A model generated the notes under the pieces. The model was given only the letters and a program-made list of their open reading frames with translations, did no database searches and was not told where the DNA came from. The position numbers and the translations under genes were made by a program. A stretch of 64,000 nt of DNA from Rhynchopus euleeides (Eukaryota > Euglenozoa > Diplonemea > Diplonemida > Diplonemidae). Location of the stretch: NCBI GenBank assembly GCA_963210315.1, contig OY723306.1:62001-126000 (forward strand). The letters run 5' to 3'. Shown here one piece after another: positions 47,701 to 58,545 of this stretch (position 1 is the first letter of the stretch; each line of letters begins with the position of its first letter).

Positions 47701-49810
47701 CGCAGTCAGCCTGCACCGTGTGCTGGCACTGCTTCTCCGCACAGATCGCGGCAAGCGCGGACGGAGGCAGGGTTGGTGACTGTCCCGGCTGCAGCCACTG
47801 GCAGTCCGTCTTCGTCTCGCACCGCCCCTGTGCATCCTCCAGGCACTTCTGCACCTGGCACTGGTTCTTCGTGGCATCATACTCGCACACCTGCACATCG
47901 CAGTAGTCGGGGTCTGTGGGAGGCACCGTGCACGGGTCGCCCTTCTCCATGTAGCCCACACACGCGTCCTTCCCACTGATCGGCGTGCACGGGTTGTCGA
48001 TGCACTTGTTCTTCGCCCACATCGCATCCCACAGGCACGTCGGGTCGCTCGCGCAGTCCACCTTGTCCAGGGCCGTGCAACCCGGCGGCTTCGGGTCGCA
48101 CCGGTCCCCATTCCACACACACACATCCGACTTCGTGTCGCAATTGGGCTTGTCGCACAGCACGAAGCAGGCCGAGTCGTCGCACCGCGAGCGCAGCGAG
48201 TCCCACTGGCACACCGCGGATGCCTTGCAGTCCGCCTCAACCTGCCCCGAGCACCCGGTTGACGTGGAGGGCTTCGTGATGACCTTCCCGAACTTGCTGT
48301 TCGGGTCGCACAGCGTCTGCAGCAGCTCATCCGGGATCTCGTCCAGCTGCAGGTTCATGAAGTGATCGTCCACCGGATCCGTCACCAGCGGCGTCAGCTT
48401 CGCCTCCGCGTTCTCGTCCGCGAAGGTGTGGTAGCTGTAGCGGCGGACCACCACACCGAAGACGACCACATTCTCGTCACGCAGCTTCTGCTGCCCCTCC
48501 AGCAGCGATGTCTTGTAGCGGGCACGCCAGTAACGGTCCCTCCCCCTCCCGCACCCGTTGCTGCAGGCGTCCCCGTCGTAGTCCGTCAGCCCGCCATCCG
48601 CGATGATGATGGCCACGTGCGGACGCCAATCCGGGCTCTGCGAGGGGAGGAAGGTGTGGTCCGCCACGTCGTTCAGCGCCTCGTGCAGGTACGTCCACTG
48701 ACCCTGGTAGTTGTCCTCGTGCCAGTCGATGTCCCCGTTCAGCTCGTCGCGCCGCCCGGACAGCAGCCCGGCCGTGCACTGCCCCACAGTACACACTGTC
48801 GGGTGGTCCTGGGCCGGGGTTGCATCTGCGATCGAGAACTGGATGAAGGTCATACGGAACCCCTTCCCCTTCGACGTGATCGCCGCCCCCTTCGTGTGGT
48901 CGTCCCCCGTCAGCGGCACCGTCTTCATCCAGTCGCGCAGGATCTCCATCAGCCCGTAGAAGCCGTGGCGGTGGCGCCCGAACGAACGCGACATCGACCC
49001 AGACCCGTCCAGGAGGAACGCAACATCCGCATCCGGGCACGCGTCGTACGCCGGGCCCACACAGTACGCAACCGCCCCGTCCTGGTGCCACTTGCAGTCA
49101 GGGTCCTCTGAGCACCCGCACTTGTCCGACGGGTTGTACTTCTCGCACGTCTTCGGGACACACACGCTCCCGTCCAGCATGCACTTGGCCTGCGCCGGGC
49201 ACACCGACTCCCCGTACTGTGCGCACTCCGTCTCCTTGCAGAAGTCGTTTGTCAGATCCCAGTGGCACCGCTTGTCATGGTCGCAGTCCAGTTCATCCGG
49301 GAGCGACCCGCACACCGTTGGCACGCACGACGACGCGTACTGGCACCCGTTTGCCTGCTCGCACGCTGTCTTCGCAAGCCCGCCGCAGTGGTTCTCCACA
49401 CAGTACTGCATCTGCTCTGCCGGCGGCTTGCCCGACGCGTCCACACCACTCGGGATGTGCCACTCGCACTTCCCCGACTTATCCGCCTTGCAGCTGGACT
49501 CGTCGAAGTACATGCAATGCTTCACGTGGCACGGTGTCCCCAGCGTCGGGTTGTACGTGCACACGTCGATTGCGCAGTAGTCGTCGTTGCCGGGTGTGTT
49601 CTGGCAGGGCACCGGCATCTCGACACCGACAGCCTCGCAGGCGTCCTGGTTCAGCATCAGCCTGCATGGGTCCGACGTGCACAGCCCAGGGTACCAAGCC
49701 GGACTCCACACACACGCCGCATCACCCAGGCACGACGATTCACCGTCGTAGTCTGTGCACAGCGCATGGCCTGCACCGGCCAGCGCCAGCAGCACGAGGT
49801 GCCGCTGCAT
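29789..49810 (-). CDS. Giant VWA/EGF-repeat type I membrane protein (about 6468 residues)
   Basis: Exons are 49810-31996, 31864-31718, 31630-31074, 30836-30054 and 29893-29789. All donors are GTATG(C/T), all phases agree, and the 17.8-kb first exon is uninterrupted. Residues 1-17 (MQRHLVLLALAGAGHA) form a signal peptide. Four VWA domains, at about 257-503, 820-1070, 1377-1627 and 1942-2198, each keep a DxSxS MIDAS motif (DGSGSMS or DGSGSMA). They sit between PSI-like Cys-rich modules (CxWD, CEKY). A Thr/Pro/Ala linker follows at about 2257-2322. Then come roughly 80 EGF-like repeats of about 45-50 residues with the pattern C..AGQ.C.DP....DW.C.C.P...A.C..DEC. Three different modules with GCCNP are inserted among them. 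A Trp/Leu/Cys-rich transmembrane helix lies at about 6375-6403, followed by a 65-residue acidic cytoplasmic tail. By analogy to VWA/EGF adhesins, a cell-surface adhesion or ligand-binding role is inferred. Confidence 0.93.
30841..30876. repeat. (GGAGT)n microsatellite in intron 3 of the giant gene
   Basis: Pentanucleotide run next to the acceptor side of the 237-bp intron. The duplicate gene carries the same run about one unit shorter at 59750-59778. Confidence 0.8.
31018..31054. repeat. (GATGT)n microsatellite in intron 3 of the giant gene
   Basis: About seven tandem units just inside the donor side of intron 3; the duplicate gene has the same run at about 59921-59957. Confidence 0.8.
42845..43040 (-). 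other. Region coding the Thr/Pro/Ala linker of the giant protein
   Basis: Imperfect repeats of the type PAPPTPAP encode a probably extended, O-glycosylatable stalk between the last VWA domain and the EGF-like array. Confidence 0.75.
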
Positions 49811-50453
49811 GTTTGCTCAGCGGACCCCTCCGCAGAGCCTCGGCACACGGGCGCCGTTCACGGCCCACGAGCTATACAGCAGGACAGATCAAAGCCTCGC
49901 TGGATCCTGCTGGTGTGTGGTGTGGTGTGTGGTGTAGTGAAGTGTAGTGGGAGTCTTCGGTCGGACATAAGACACAAAACATCAATATCAAAAACGCGTC
50001 TCGTGGGAGATGGGGGTAACTCAGCCACCGCTTTTCCGTTGCATTAGGCACCGTTCAGTGCAAAAGCTGACGTACGGAGGGGCGAAGGCAGGGAGCAAAA
50101 CACCACTCGTTGGCCTGATGAAGGGTGGTGTTTGTTCCGTTCGCCCCCCTTCCAACCTTGCAAGAAAACTGTTGTTGCAAGTGGTAGAAAAACAAATACG
50201 CACAGGGAAGTCGTCTTCTCTAGTCCTCCCTTGACTCCCTAGTCGCACCGAAGGTGCTTAAACAAGTTTACTGAATGCGGTGTGTGGTCTGTGCCCACGG
50301 TCCATCATTTTGAGTGCGTACCTCTTTGCGGGCCGCAGCCCACTTCCCGTGGATCGTTCGGAGCTGTTTTTGTGTCAGCCTGGACACAGACGCCAAGGCC
50401 TGCTGGTCTGCTTGCAAATGGTGATGGCTGCCACCAACCACCTCCTCCGGAGG
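49811..50453. other. 5' flank of the giant gene
   Basis: On the minus strand a CA-rich tract ends in CACCAGCAG about 96 bases before the ATG, resembling the gene's intron acceptors. A minus frame at 50268-50445 (QKQLRTIHGKWAAARKE then GTACGC) looks mildly protein-like but is unsupported otherwise. Confidence 0.4.
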
Positions 50454-50584
50454 CAGGGCTTTCCCTAAATATTGGGTCCGGGGGGCTGGGGTCCGGTTTG
50501 GGGTACAAAAAAAAACGCGCATATGGGGGAAAATCTGGAAATCGCCGGTCCCTGGGTTAGGGTACGGCTTTAGGGAAAGCCCTG
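50454..50584. mobile_element. 131-bp hAT-like MITE with 8-bp target duplication
   Basis: Inverted ends CAGGGCTTTCCCTAAA / TTTAGGGAAAGCCCTG are flanked by the identical octamer TCCGGAGG on both sides (50446-50453 and 50585-50592). An 8-bp duplication with CAGGG ends is the hAT signature. It has no coding capacity. Confidence 0.8.
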
Positions 50585-50592
50585 TCCGGAGG

Positions 50593-50897
50593 CACGCTTT
50601 CTTATTTTTTACGCTACGGGGGTCTTTGTCAGTGCAGAGTCACTGAAGAGCTGGTTGTGTCAGGGTCGGCAATGCCACGCGTTGATGCGGGGGGCGAAAA
50701 AGGGCCAGCTTCCACTCCACGGCAGTGCCCGCAAGAACGAACAGACCGCAGAGGGGAAAAGGAGACAGCGTACGTAATGTGAATGTGTGTGCAGCAAAAA
50801 AAAGACATCACGGCGCCCTCTCTCCACCACTCTCCTGAGGGAGTATTAAAACTAGAATGGGTGCTGCTGTGAGGAGGGCGGGGGGGGGGGGGGGGGG
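50593..50897. other. Spacer with long poly-G
   Basis: No gene seen; a G run of more than 15 bases precedes the TA-flanked element. Confidence 0.4.
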
Positions 50898-50899
50898 TA

Positions 50900-52427
50900 G
50901 GGGGGGTCATAAGCCCGTACAAAACCAAAATTTTCAACATACCATCAGAGCCGCCCTAATACCTGATCTGACCCGAAAATCCGACCCATACCCCCCCGGA
51001 AACTGTCTGGGGCCCACTTGTGACACCTGATACGCACTTTTGTGATGATTTTTTGGGGTCCTAAAAAATGTACCTCAGTTTCGTACCTTGCCTTTGTACC
51101 TGAACCACTCCCGACCGCATTATTTCGTTCTTTGCAAGGGAAGGGTGTCACTACGCTCACTCAGCACGCCGAGCAACACGTGCCGCGTGCCCAGGGCCTC
51201 GCAGAGGTGTCAGATGCTGCTGCAGAGGAGTACCTTGTTCGAAAGACGCTCGCCAAACGGGAGATGTGCGGGGTCTCGGCAGAGAGCATTGTGGCAGACC
51301 TGCGTAAAAAGAAAACGGCACACGACATCGGTGAGGCGACATTATTTCGGGCGCTACGTCGGGCTGGGTACATAGGAGAGCGAGTGGGACGTGGTGACGA
51401 CAGATATATGCAGTGGTGCATCAACTGCACGCACGTGCGGGAAAAGCGGCGTTCCTTGCTAGCCAAGAAAGATGTCACCTGCACTCCTACTCCTCCCACT
51501 CGTCCTGCTCCTACCCCCACACCAACTGATGTGGGCAGTGAGAGTGATGACAGCTCCAGAGCAGCAGATGATCTAGGAAGCAATGAGCGGGTCAGCCGGG
51601 CAGACTACCCCAGTCTGTACCGGAAGTACGAAGCGTTGCGGGCCCGCCACCACTGCCTCCAGGAGAGGACCCGAGGGTTGAGAGTAGGGTTGTACAACGC
51701 CAGGGGAGGTATTCCCCTGGCGTTGAGACATCCCTGGCGACCTTGCGGTCGCACTGTGTGGGGGCTGAGTCGGCAGGCAGATGCCGATCCAATGACTTTG
51801 TTGAGTCCCCACATGGTACACTCTCATACGTGTTGTCGAGACAGCGTGGTGTGCATATCCTGCGGGGCGCAAATTACACAGCACAATCATAACCATTTCG
51901 GCTCTCAGGGCGTACAATATCCCAATCGTGCCTTCACAGGCTAAGATCGACGAAGCAAAGGCATCTACAACGCTGCCTACTAATGCCGATGCAGCCTCCC
52001 AGGCGTACGAAGTACTCACAATGACCCATATGCGATCGAAGTACTACACCCAGAAGGTGGCTGAACTCATTCTGCTGACGCAACAACACAACATTCCCAC
52101 TAATCAGGTCAAGAAAGACCTTGCCGAGGCACTGGGGAAGGCAACATGCGTGCCACCTGAGCCAGAACCACCGCAGAAAAGGCAAAGAACGAAATAATGC
52201 GGTCGGGAGTGGTTCAGGTACAAAGGCAAGGTACGAAACTGAGGTACATTTTTTAGGACCTCAAAAAATCATCACAAAAGTGCGTATCAGGTGTCACAAG
52301 TGGGCCCCAGACAGTTTCCGGGGGGGTATGGGTCGGATTTTCGGGTCAGATCAGGTATTAGGGCGGCTCTGATGGTATGTTGAAAATTTTGGTTTTCGTA
52401 CGTTTTTAGGGGGCTTATGACCCCCCC
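50900..52427 (+). mobile_element. TA-flanked transposon (Tc1/mariner-like target) with about 210-bp TIRs
   Basis: Long inverted arms (about 50900-51137 and 52186-52427) are almost perfect. The outermost bases are GGGGGGGTCATAAGCC and its complement, and TA lies on both sides (50898-50899, 52428-52429). The interior holds a plus-strand protein frame with helix-turn-helix-like sequence. No DDE catalytic domain is visible, so the element may be a deletion derivative or belong to another TA-targeting group. Confidence 0.75.
51045..52197 (+). CDS. Transposon-borne HTH-like protein (two frames, probable intron)
   Basis: The first frame runs 51045-51944 and the second 51928-52197. The first convincing protein-like segment begins around 51140; it includes ESIVADLRKKK and ATLFRALRRAGYIGERV, which resemble the DNA-binding helices of Tc1-type transposases. 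A Pro/Thr-rich linker and a short coiled coil (SLYRKYEALRARHH) follow. The junction may be an intron, with donor GTAGGG near 51686 and acceptor CCTTCACAG ending at 51939. That joins the frames in phase to a helical C-terminus ending in a basic KRQRTK. The start codon is uncertain; ATG 51045 lies inside the TIR and ATG 51264 is an alternative. Confidence 0.5.
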
Positions 52428-52432
52428 TAGGG

Positions 52433-52876
52433 CAGTGGTGGCAGCGTACGGCCGTACGGTACGCGTACGCGTACGCCGTACGCACTTTCTGAAAATCGCG
52501 CTGCGTACGCGTACGCAGATTTTGCGTACGGCTGGTATTCCAGGTCTCTCAGCACACAGTAGGCCACCCAGCGGGTGGCTGGGCCCTGGCCTTTGCTCTT
52601 GCCTTTCACAGATGGTTGCTTGCCGCGCACGTGGCGAATAACTCGCAACACCTGCAAGTACACCCGCAAGCATACTGCAAAAGGTACCACTTCCGACTGG
52701 AAGGCTCGAAGGCTGCCCCTGGTACACCTGAGTTCGACTGTCGGATTTGGTGTGCGGCCATGTCCGTCTCCTGTGCTCCATAGACTGCCGTACGCAGCGC
52801 CGTACGCGTACGCGTACGCGTACGCCGTACGCACTTTTTGAAAATCACGCTGCGTACGCGTACGCAGCCACCACTG
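52433..52876. mobile_element. 444-bp hAT-like MITE with (CGTACG) subterminal repeats
   Basis: Ends read CAGTGGTGGC and GCCACCACTG, directly flanked by CCCTAGGG on both sides (52425-52432 and 52877-52884), an 8-bp target duplication typical of hAT. Both arms contain arrays of GCGTACGC. The left duplication includes the last CCC and the TA flank of the preceding TA-flanked element, so this MITE inserted at that element's edge and is younger. Confidence 0.85.
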
Positions 52877-52884
52877 CCCTAGGG

Positions 52885-54350
52885 GGGGGGGGGGCCTTGA
52901 CGCGTTGCACATAGCAGACTGAAGTCAAGCGGACATTCCACACATGAGTGGCGATATGCACGCACCCGCAACCCGCCGAGCATGTCCGACCGCCTCTTTC
53001 TGCCGCACCCGAATCCGGTGCGCGACGAAGCTGCAGGCCTCCCTTGCGGCCTGGCTAGGGCAAATGTGCTGTTGGTCTCGTGCGACACAGATTCCATTCA
53101 TATATTCTGGTATTCCTGCCCGATTGGATATCTGCTTCTTCTTCTTCTTCGTTGCCTCCTGATTTGTATTGTCATTCTTGCCCTTGACGGTGCGTGCACT
53201 GTGCATGTGCATGTGCATGTGCATGTGTTCGTGTTTGTGTTCATGTTCGTGTTCGTTCCTCCCCTCGGGCAGGTTCATCCGCGGCTGCTGCGGGAAACCG
53301 AATGACAAATACAGAACATAGCGCAAAAATGACAAGCCGCTGAGGTTGCTCCGGGAAGCAACGCAGCGACATGCGAGATGCGAAGCGGGGTAGAATATGG
53401 GAAGGGGGGAGGGACGCAGGACAAACAGTGCGCGATGCACAGTCGCGCGAGGCGTCGACACCATCTGCTGCCATGGCAGCAGCGGGAACACACCACAGGG
53501 ATGCTGCAAGCTGAAGCAGAGCTGTGCTTGTTGTTGTTTGGCGGGCAGGGAAAAAGACCCTCCGGCAGACACAAACAAACGGCCACCCGCCCCCCCACCC
53601 GGCGCCGTAGTCCACGGTGCGGGGTGTGGGGGGGCAGGGGCGTGTGGGGTGGGGGGGGAACTTTGGGTGTCTGTGAAACAATGTGTGGGGGATGTCGAAA
53701 ACAGGCATCCATCCGCCCAGCAGCGCAGGGCTGCACAAACCAATACCGGGAAGGGGAAGGGGAAGGGGCAGGGGCAGGGGCAGGGGTAACTGGGGCGCCA
53801 GCGGTGGCAGTTCACATGAAGGGGGGACGGGGTCGGTGACGGGATAAGAAACTATCAGACAGCAGAACGCGATGCTATGGCGCTCGACACCAGAAACAGA
53901 AACATACGGGGAAGGGCGGGGCGGGGCGGGGCGGAGGGGAGGGGGGGGGGAGAGGAGAGGGGAGAAGGGCACACGGACACACCAAGGGTGCGCGGCCAAG
54001 CTCTGGCACCTCATGCCTGCCAGTACCGAGTGCGGTATGGTTCGGTGCGTGCACCCCCGCTCGTCGGGTGGCACGAGGGCAGAGCATGGTCGGGGCAAGC
54101 CCTCGGGGCTGGGTGGGCAAACAAAACGAATATCACAAACATAGCCACGGGGGGCATTCGCTCTGTGCCACACTGCGTCAGTATGACTCACTTCTGAGCC
54201 CCAGAGCGAAGCCCCCCCCCCCACGCGAGTTCTTTTCTCTTTTGATTTCGTGTAGAACGCAAACCGAGTGCGCACACACTCTCGATGCGATCGTCACAAT
54301 GCCACTGCCACAAACACAGGGGAGCTGGGTGGTGGAGGGGGGGGGGGGGG
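52885..54350. other. Gene-free spacer
   Basis: Contains a (CTT)n tract near 53140, a (CATGTG)n tract near 53200-53230 and several G runs. No supported gene. Confidence 0.45.
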
Positions 54351-54574
54351 TAGGCCCTTGCACGGTCCTTTAAATCTCTGTTTAGGGCTGTCACAAACAC
54401 GATTTTTTGGATTTTGGGCCAAAAACTCCACCAAAATGGGCGTACCTGGCCAAAAATCGAGTGGGGGATCACTGAAAAAATCCGAGAACATAGCGGACAC
54501 CCTCGGGAAAGTCGATCCATTCGAATTACTTGGCATTTTTTCGTGAAAAAACCCCCGAAAAAGTGTAACGCTCG

Positions 54575-55380
54575 TGTAACGCTCTTGGGCCGATTTGTAA
54601 CGGTCCAAAAATACCACTTCCAAAAGGCAGAGAAGGCCTCTAAGCACCCCAAAACCACACAGATACCCCTCGGGGTAGGTTCCTGGGTGGTTTCTAGTGG
54701 TTTCGAGGGCCTCATGGTACCCAGAGGCGGTCTGAAAGAGGTTTCTCGTGGAAAAATTTGATACTTTCCCGAAAAACCCCTTATTTTTGGGTGCTGAAAT
54801 CTGCACGAAATCCCCAAACTATCACCCAAAATCGTCACCAAAGTGAAGAATTCACCCCGGAAGTGATTCCGGCAGACCAAAATGGGTGGAGTACCCTGTT
54901 TTCGGGTCAAAAATGCTGTTTTTTTCAATGATATCCGCCCATGTCATGGTCTGTAACAGTAGTGTAACAGTAGACCCCCCAATTTGGGCCGTTTTGGACC
55001 AGTTCTGAGCAACCACTTTCAAAGGCGGAGAAGGCCTCTAAACACCCCACAACCACACAGCTACCCCCTGAGGTAGGTTCCTGGGTGGTTTTTAGTGGTT
55101 TTGGTGGCCTTGTGACGCCCAGAGGCGGTCTGAAAGAGGGTTCTCGTGGGAGACCCACCATAACCCCACCAATCCCTTGTTTTTAGGGGGTGTAACCAGG
55201 GTGGGCATGAATCACCCAAAATATCAGCCAAGATCGTCACCAAAGTGAAAAATTCCGCTCGCAATTGATTCCGGGAGCCCAAATTGGGCGGAGTACCCTG
55301 TTTTCGGGTCAAACCTACGGAATATTTCAGTGGTATCCACATATGTAAATGGTCAGTAACAGTCGCGTAACAGTAGCCCC
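54575..55380. repeat. Two diverged tandem units of about 400 bp
   Basis: Unit 1 (about 54575-54962) and unit 2 (about 54963-55380) share long blocks such as GGAGAAGGCCTCTAA-type, CCCAGAGGCGGTCTGAAAGA and GAGTACCCTGTTTTCGGGTC in the same order. Both start and end with GTAACAGTAG-like sequence. Confidence 0.8.
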
Positions 55381-55525
55381 CCTAGCATATACCGACAAAG
55401 TGGGCACACACTATGAGATGAACATGGCATCAGGTGCAGTGCCCGCAGAAGAGACCCATGTGTGACACCGGTGTGTCTGTAGGACGAAGAGGGGCTGGGA
55501 GAAGGCGGCAAACAGCAGGGTGACG

Positions 55526-55764
55526 ATGGCAGGGCAAAACTCTGAAACGAGAAAACGGGCTCGCACAAGCACACTCAACTGCAGCCGAGATCCGACAGCC
55601 GGGCAGACAGTCTGGCAGAATTCAATGTTGTCAGACTCAAGAATCGCCAAGAAGGGATTCTGTATCCCTTGACAAGGAATGAACTGCAGGAATTTGCAGC
55701 AGAACTAGGTGCTGAGGTACCAACCATACTCAAACGTGGATTTGTGAATTTTCTGGGTGAATAA
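55526..55764 (+). pseudogene. Short broken coding region inside TA-flanked element
   Basis: ATG 55526 opens a frame beginning MAGQNSETRKRARTS, with a basic cluster. From about 55610 the better protein-like frame is another one (RLKNRQEGILYPLTRNELQE, ending ILKRGFVNFLGE at the stop 55762-55764). The frame change suggests decay or an unrecognised intron. A small GC stem followed by TTTTT lies at 55777-55797. No family is recognised. Confidence 0.4.
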
Positions 55765-56008
55765 CAGGAGAAAAGCGCCCTCACGGAGGGCCTTTTTCCG
55801 ACAAAAATACCCGAAAAATCCCCAAAAAAGCTGGAAAATTGGGGTGGAAGGGTGGGAAACAGGTGGGAGAGACCCACAAAAGTCATTTGGTGGTGTTTTG
55901 GGGGGTATTTTGGACCCAAAAATTGAAAAAATGGCCAAAATTTGGTTTTGTGACAGAAAATCGGGGGCTATGCAAGGGCCTAGGGGGGGGGGGGGCGATG
56001 GAGTTTCA

Positions 56009-58290
56009 CACGGTGGACTCCCACACGTCAGGGTGCACCTTTTTGGGATATCGGAATAGCGGGGGTCATACCCCCGATCGTACCCCCGCTCGCGGGGGTC
56101 TGGACCCCCGATAGCGGGGGTCCAGACCCCCCCCGCTGGGGGGACCCTTTTCGATTTTTTTTCCGGGGGGGGTCTATTTTGGACGTTTGAGCCCGATTTC
56201 GAAGGAATTTTTGAGTTTTGAGCCTATTTTGGGCCCTAAAACGCGTTGAAACGGGTCCCGGAATTTCCGGAAAATGGCCGTTTTTTGGCCTTGGCGAAAT
56301 TTCGCCCAAAATAATGACCCAAACTTTTCTGTGTCCAAAATCAGGTTCTGGTGGTCTGGAACTGTTCATTTTCGAAGGCAGTCGTGAGAAAATCGCGAGG
56401 TTTCACCCCCCGAAAGATCATATTGTATATTATCGGCCAGATGCAGTTGCATCTGCATGCGGCCTGGCGTTCCTCAATATGGTTTGCCGAGCTGCTGCCA
56501 CCCTTTGGACACTCCCAGTTCCCCCGACGGGGTCTGGGGCCCCTAAGAGACCTTCTTCCTCAGGGTTGCAGTGAGTGATACCCGGCCTTGCTCGCAACCT
56601 GCCTGCCACCACGGGCCTGGGGATGGAGTCCGTGAACCCCGAAAAATTCGAGGAAATCCCCCTGGAACACCCGAATACCCGGACAATCCCACCCCCATGT
56701 GACCACACCAAGGGTTTGGAATTATTCGGGGGGTCGGCGGTCCGCAAAATGGCTCAAATAAAAAGGGCTTGTTTGGGAATGACGGGATTATTTGGGGGTG
56801 GAATTGTTCGGGGGGCCCTTTATTCAAACGCTATACCCCAACCGCAACCCCACCCCCTGCCTTCTGCCCCACCCCTGTGCAAGGTCATGTGCCCATTTTC
56901 AATTTCAGGTGACCCGATGATAGGGATGTACCCCGAGGGTCAACCTGCAGGGATCCACTTTTTGCTATGCCTGCATTGCCGCTGTTTGCGCTTCTTGCCT
57001 CCACACACCACCCTGGGGGGAGGGGCAGAGGGCGGAGGGGGCTACACACTTACACAACCGATTCGGTCAAACAATGCCACGTCATCCCCATTGGGGTCCT
57101 GGACCGCGGCCTCTCTCCCAGCGAATTGGTGTCGTCATCAGGCAGGCTAAGTAGTTGTCTACACAGGACATTGGTTTTAAGGGGGTCTGAGTTCTGCGGA
57201 ACTGGCTTCAAGGGACGCCCCCTCGTAATGACTGGGTGGATGGAGCCAAGTAATACCAGGTGGTCGGACACCGGAACTCTCGGCATTTATTAGTCGCGGG
57301 AACTGTGTCCGTGTGGTAGGTGACCCCTTCCGATTCCACTGATTCCACTCTTGAACATGTAGTGTTGAAAGATACTTGGTGTTCTGATGTTTTACAGGGT
57401 ACTTGACAAAGGAAAGAGGGTGGTCAGTCTTGTGATCCACCCTGAATCCTTCCTGTGAGCAGCAGATCCACAACACCTCGACTTCTTTCAGCGGCTGTAT
57501 TGATATTGCCTGACACAGCAAACATGATTCAATTGGAGGAACAAGCCTCGTACACCAGCGGCCCAAAAGGTGGATTTCATGTATGGTTTTAGGATTTCCC
57601 TTACTACTGATGGTGTAGAGACTACAAAGCCTGACCTGATGACGCCGCCATGAACCTGGGAGACACGCCGCGTGAGAAGGGACCTCGGTGCGGGGTGGCG
57701 TGAAGATCCTGCCTGAGTGCCCTCGTCGGGACCCGCGGTAAACCGTGGCGTTCCCCCCGAGGCAAGTCCAGGACGAAGGTTGCAGATAACCGCTGCACCT
57801 CTTCGTCCGAAAGGAGCTCACAGGATAGGGGAACTGCCCACATCCCACTCACGACAGTGTATCCGAAAGGTGCACTGCGCGTGTGGTGGCGGTGTCGGGT
57901 CCAGACCCACCTCGTTCCCCATGCCCGTCAGTTGTTGCCCCTCCAGGGGTGGCTGCTGTCTGGCATGGGGGGCGCCCTCCCTGCCTTGCAAGGGAAAATG
58001 TAGAACGGCATGCTGCCCGTTTCTTCATTTTCCCCCTTGTGTGGCAGGGGGGGTCACCTCTCACGAGGGAAAATCGAGGAACGGCATGCTGCCCGTTCAC
58101 TCTTTTTTCCTCGAGGGGGTGAAATATGCGGAAAGGACTAAAATCCCGCCTATTTTCTCCAGCCAAAAAGTATGGCCAGCGGGGTCTAGACCCCCGATAG
58201 CGGGGGTCAGACCCCCGCCCGCGGGGGTCCCAGACCCCCGCTAAGACCCCCGCCCCAGACCCCCGCTCCAGGGGGTGGGAGTCCACCGTG
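56009..58290. mobile_element. Transposon C, CAC...GTG-ended
   Basis: Ends read CACGGTGGACTCCCAC and its exact reverse complement, with CA directly outside both ends (56007-56008 and 58291-58292). Subterminal arrays of GCGGGGGTC / GACCCCCGC repeats occupy both arms (about 56060-56150 and 58178-58275). The structure parallels transposons A and B: same terminal CAC, 2-bp duplication and subterminal repeats. The interior has only broken frames, none matching the A/B protein by eye. Confidence 0.7.
57622..57852 (-). pseudogene. Possible coding remnant inside transposon C
   Basis: A minus-strand frame with a helical, protein-like stretch (CELLSDEEVQRLSATFVLDL) and a Pro/Arg-rich tail. The overlapping frame 57177-57848 has Cys pairs (CLLC, ICC). 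Neither gives a recognisable domain; they may be parts of one decayed gene. Confidence 0.3.
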
Positions 58291-58545
58291 CATTCAAGTC
58301 GCAAGCCTCTGCAAAGGGCGCTTGGGGCGGCCGGGTTAGGCCGCCACGCCCGCCCCACACTGACTTCAGTGCAGGCGGGATGGATGTTACTTCGGTGTTG
58401 GAACACGGTGCAAAGTGCCGTGCCCAGCGGCACAAGACACACAGCGGGATGGGGGGCAGGGGGTGCACGGGCCGCTGGCGGGGAGGGTGTATGGGGGGGT
58501 TGGGGAGGAAAGAGAAATGCTGCGGTTGTTACGCAAGAGAGGGAA

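Larger units (their letters stand above)
54353..55980. mobile_element. TA-flanked transposon with internal tandem repeat
   Basis: TA at 54351-54352 and 55981-55982 flanks ends reading GGCCCTTGCA and TGCAAGGGCC. Further in, CTGTCACAAA occurs in inverted orientation in both arms. The 1628-bp interior contains two diverged tandem units of about 400 bp and a small broken coding region near the right end. Confidence 0.7.
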
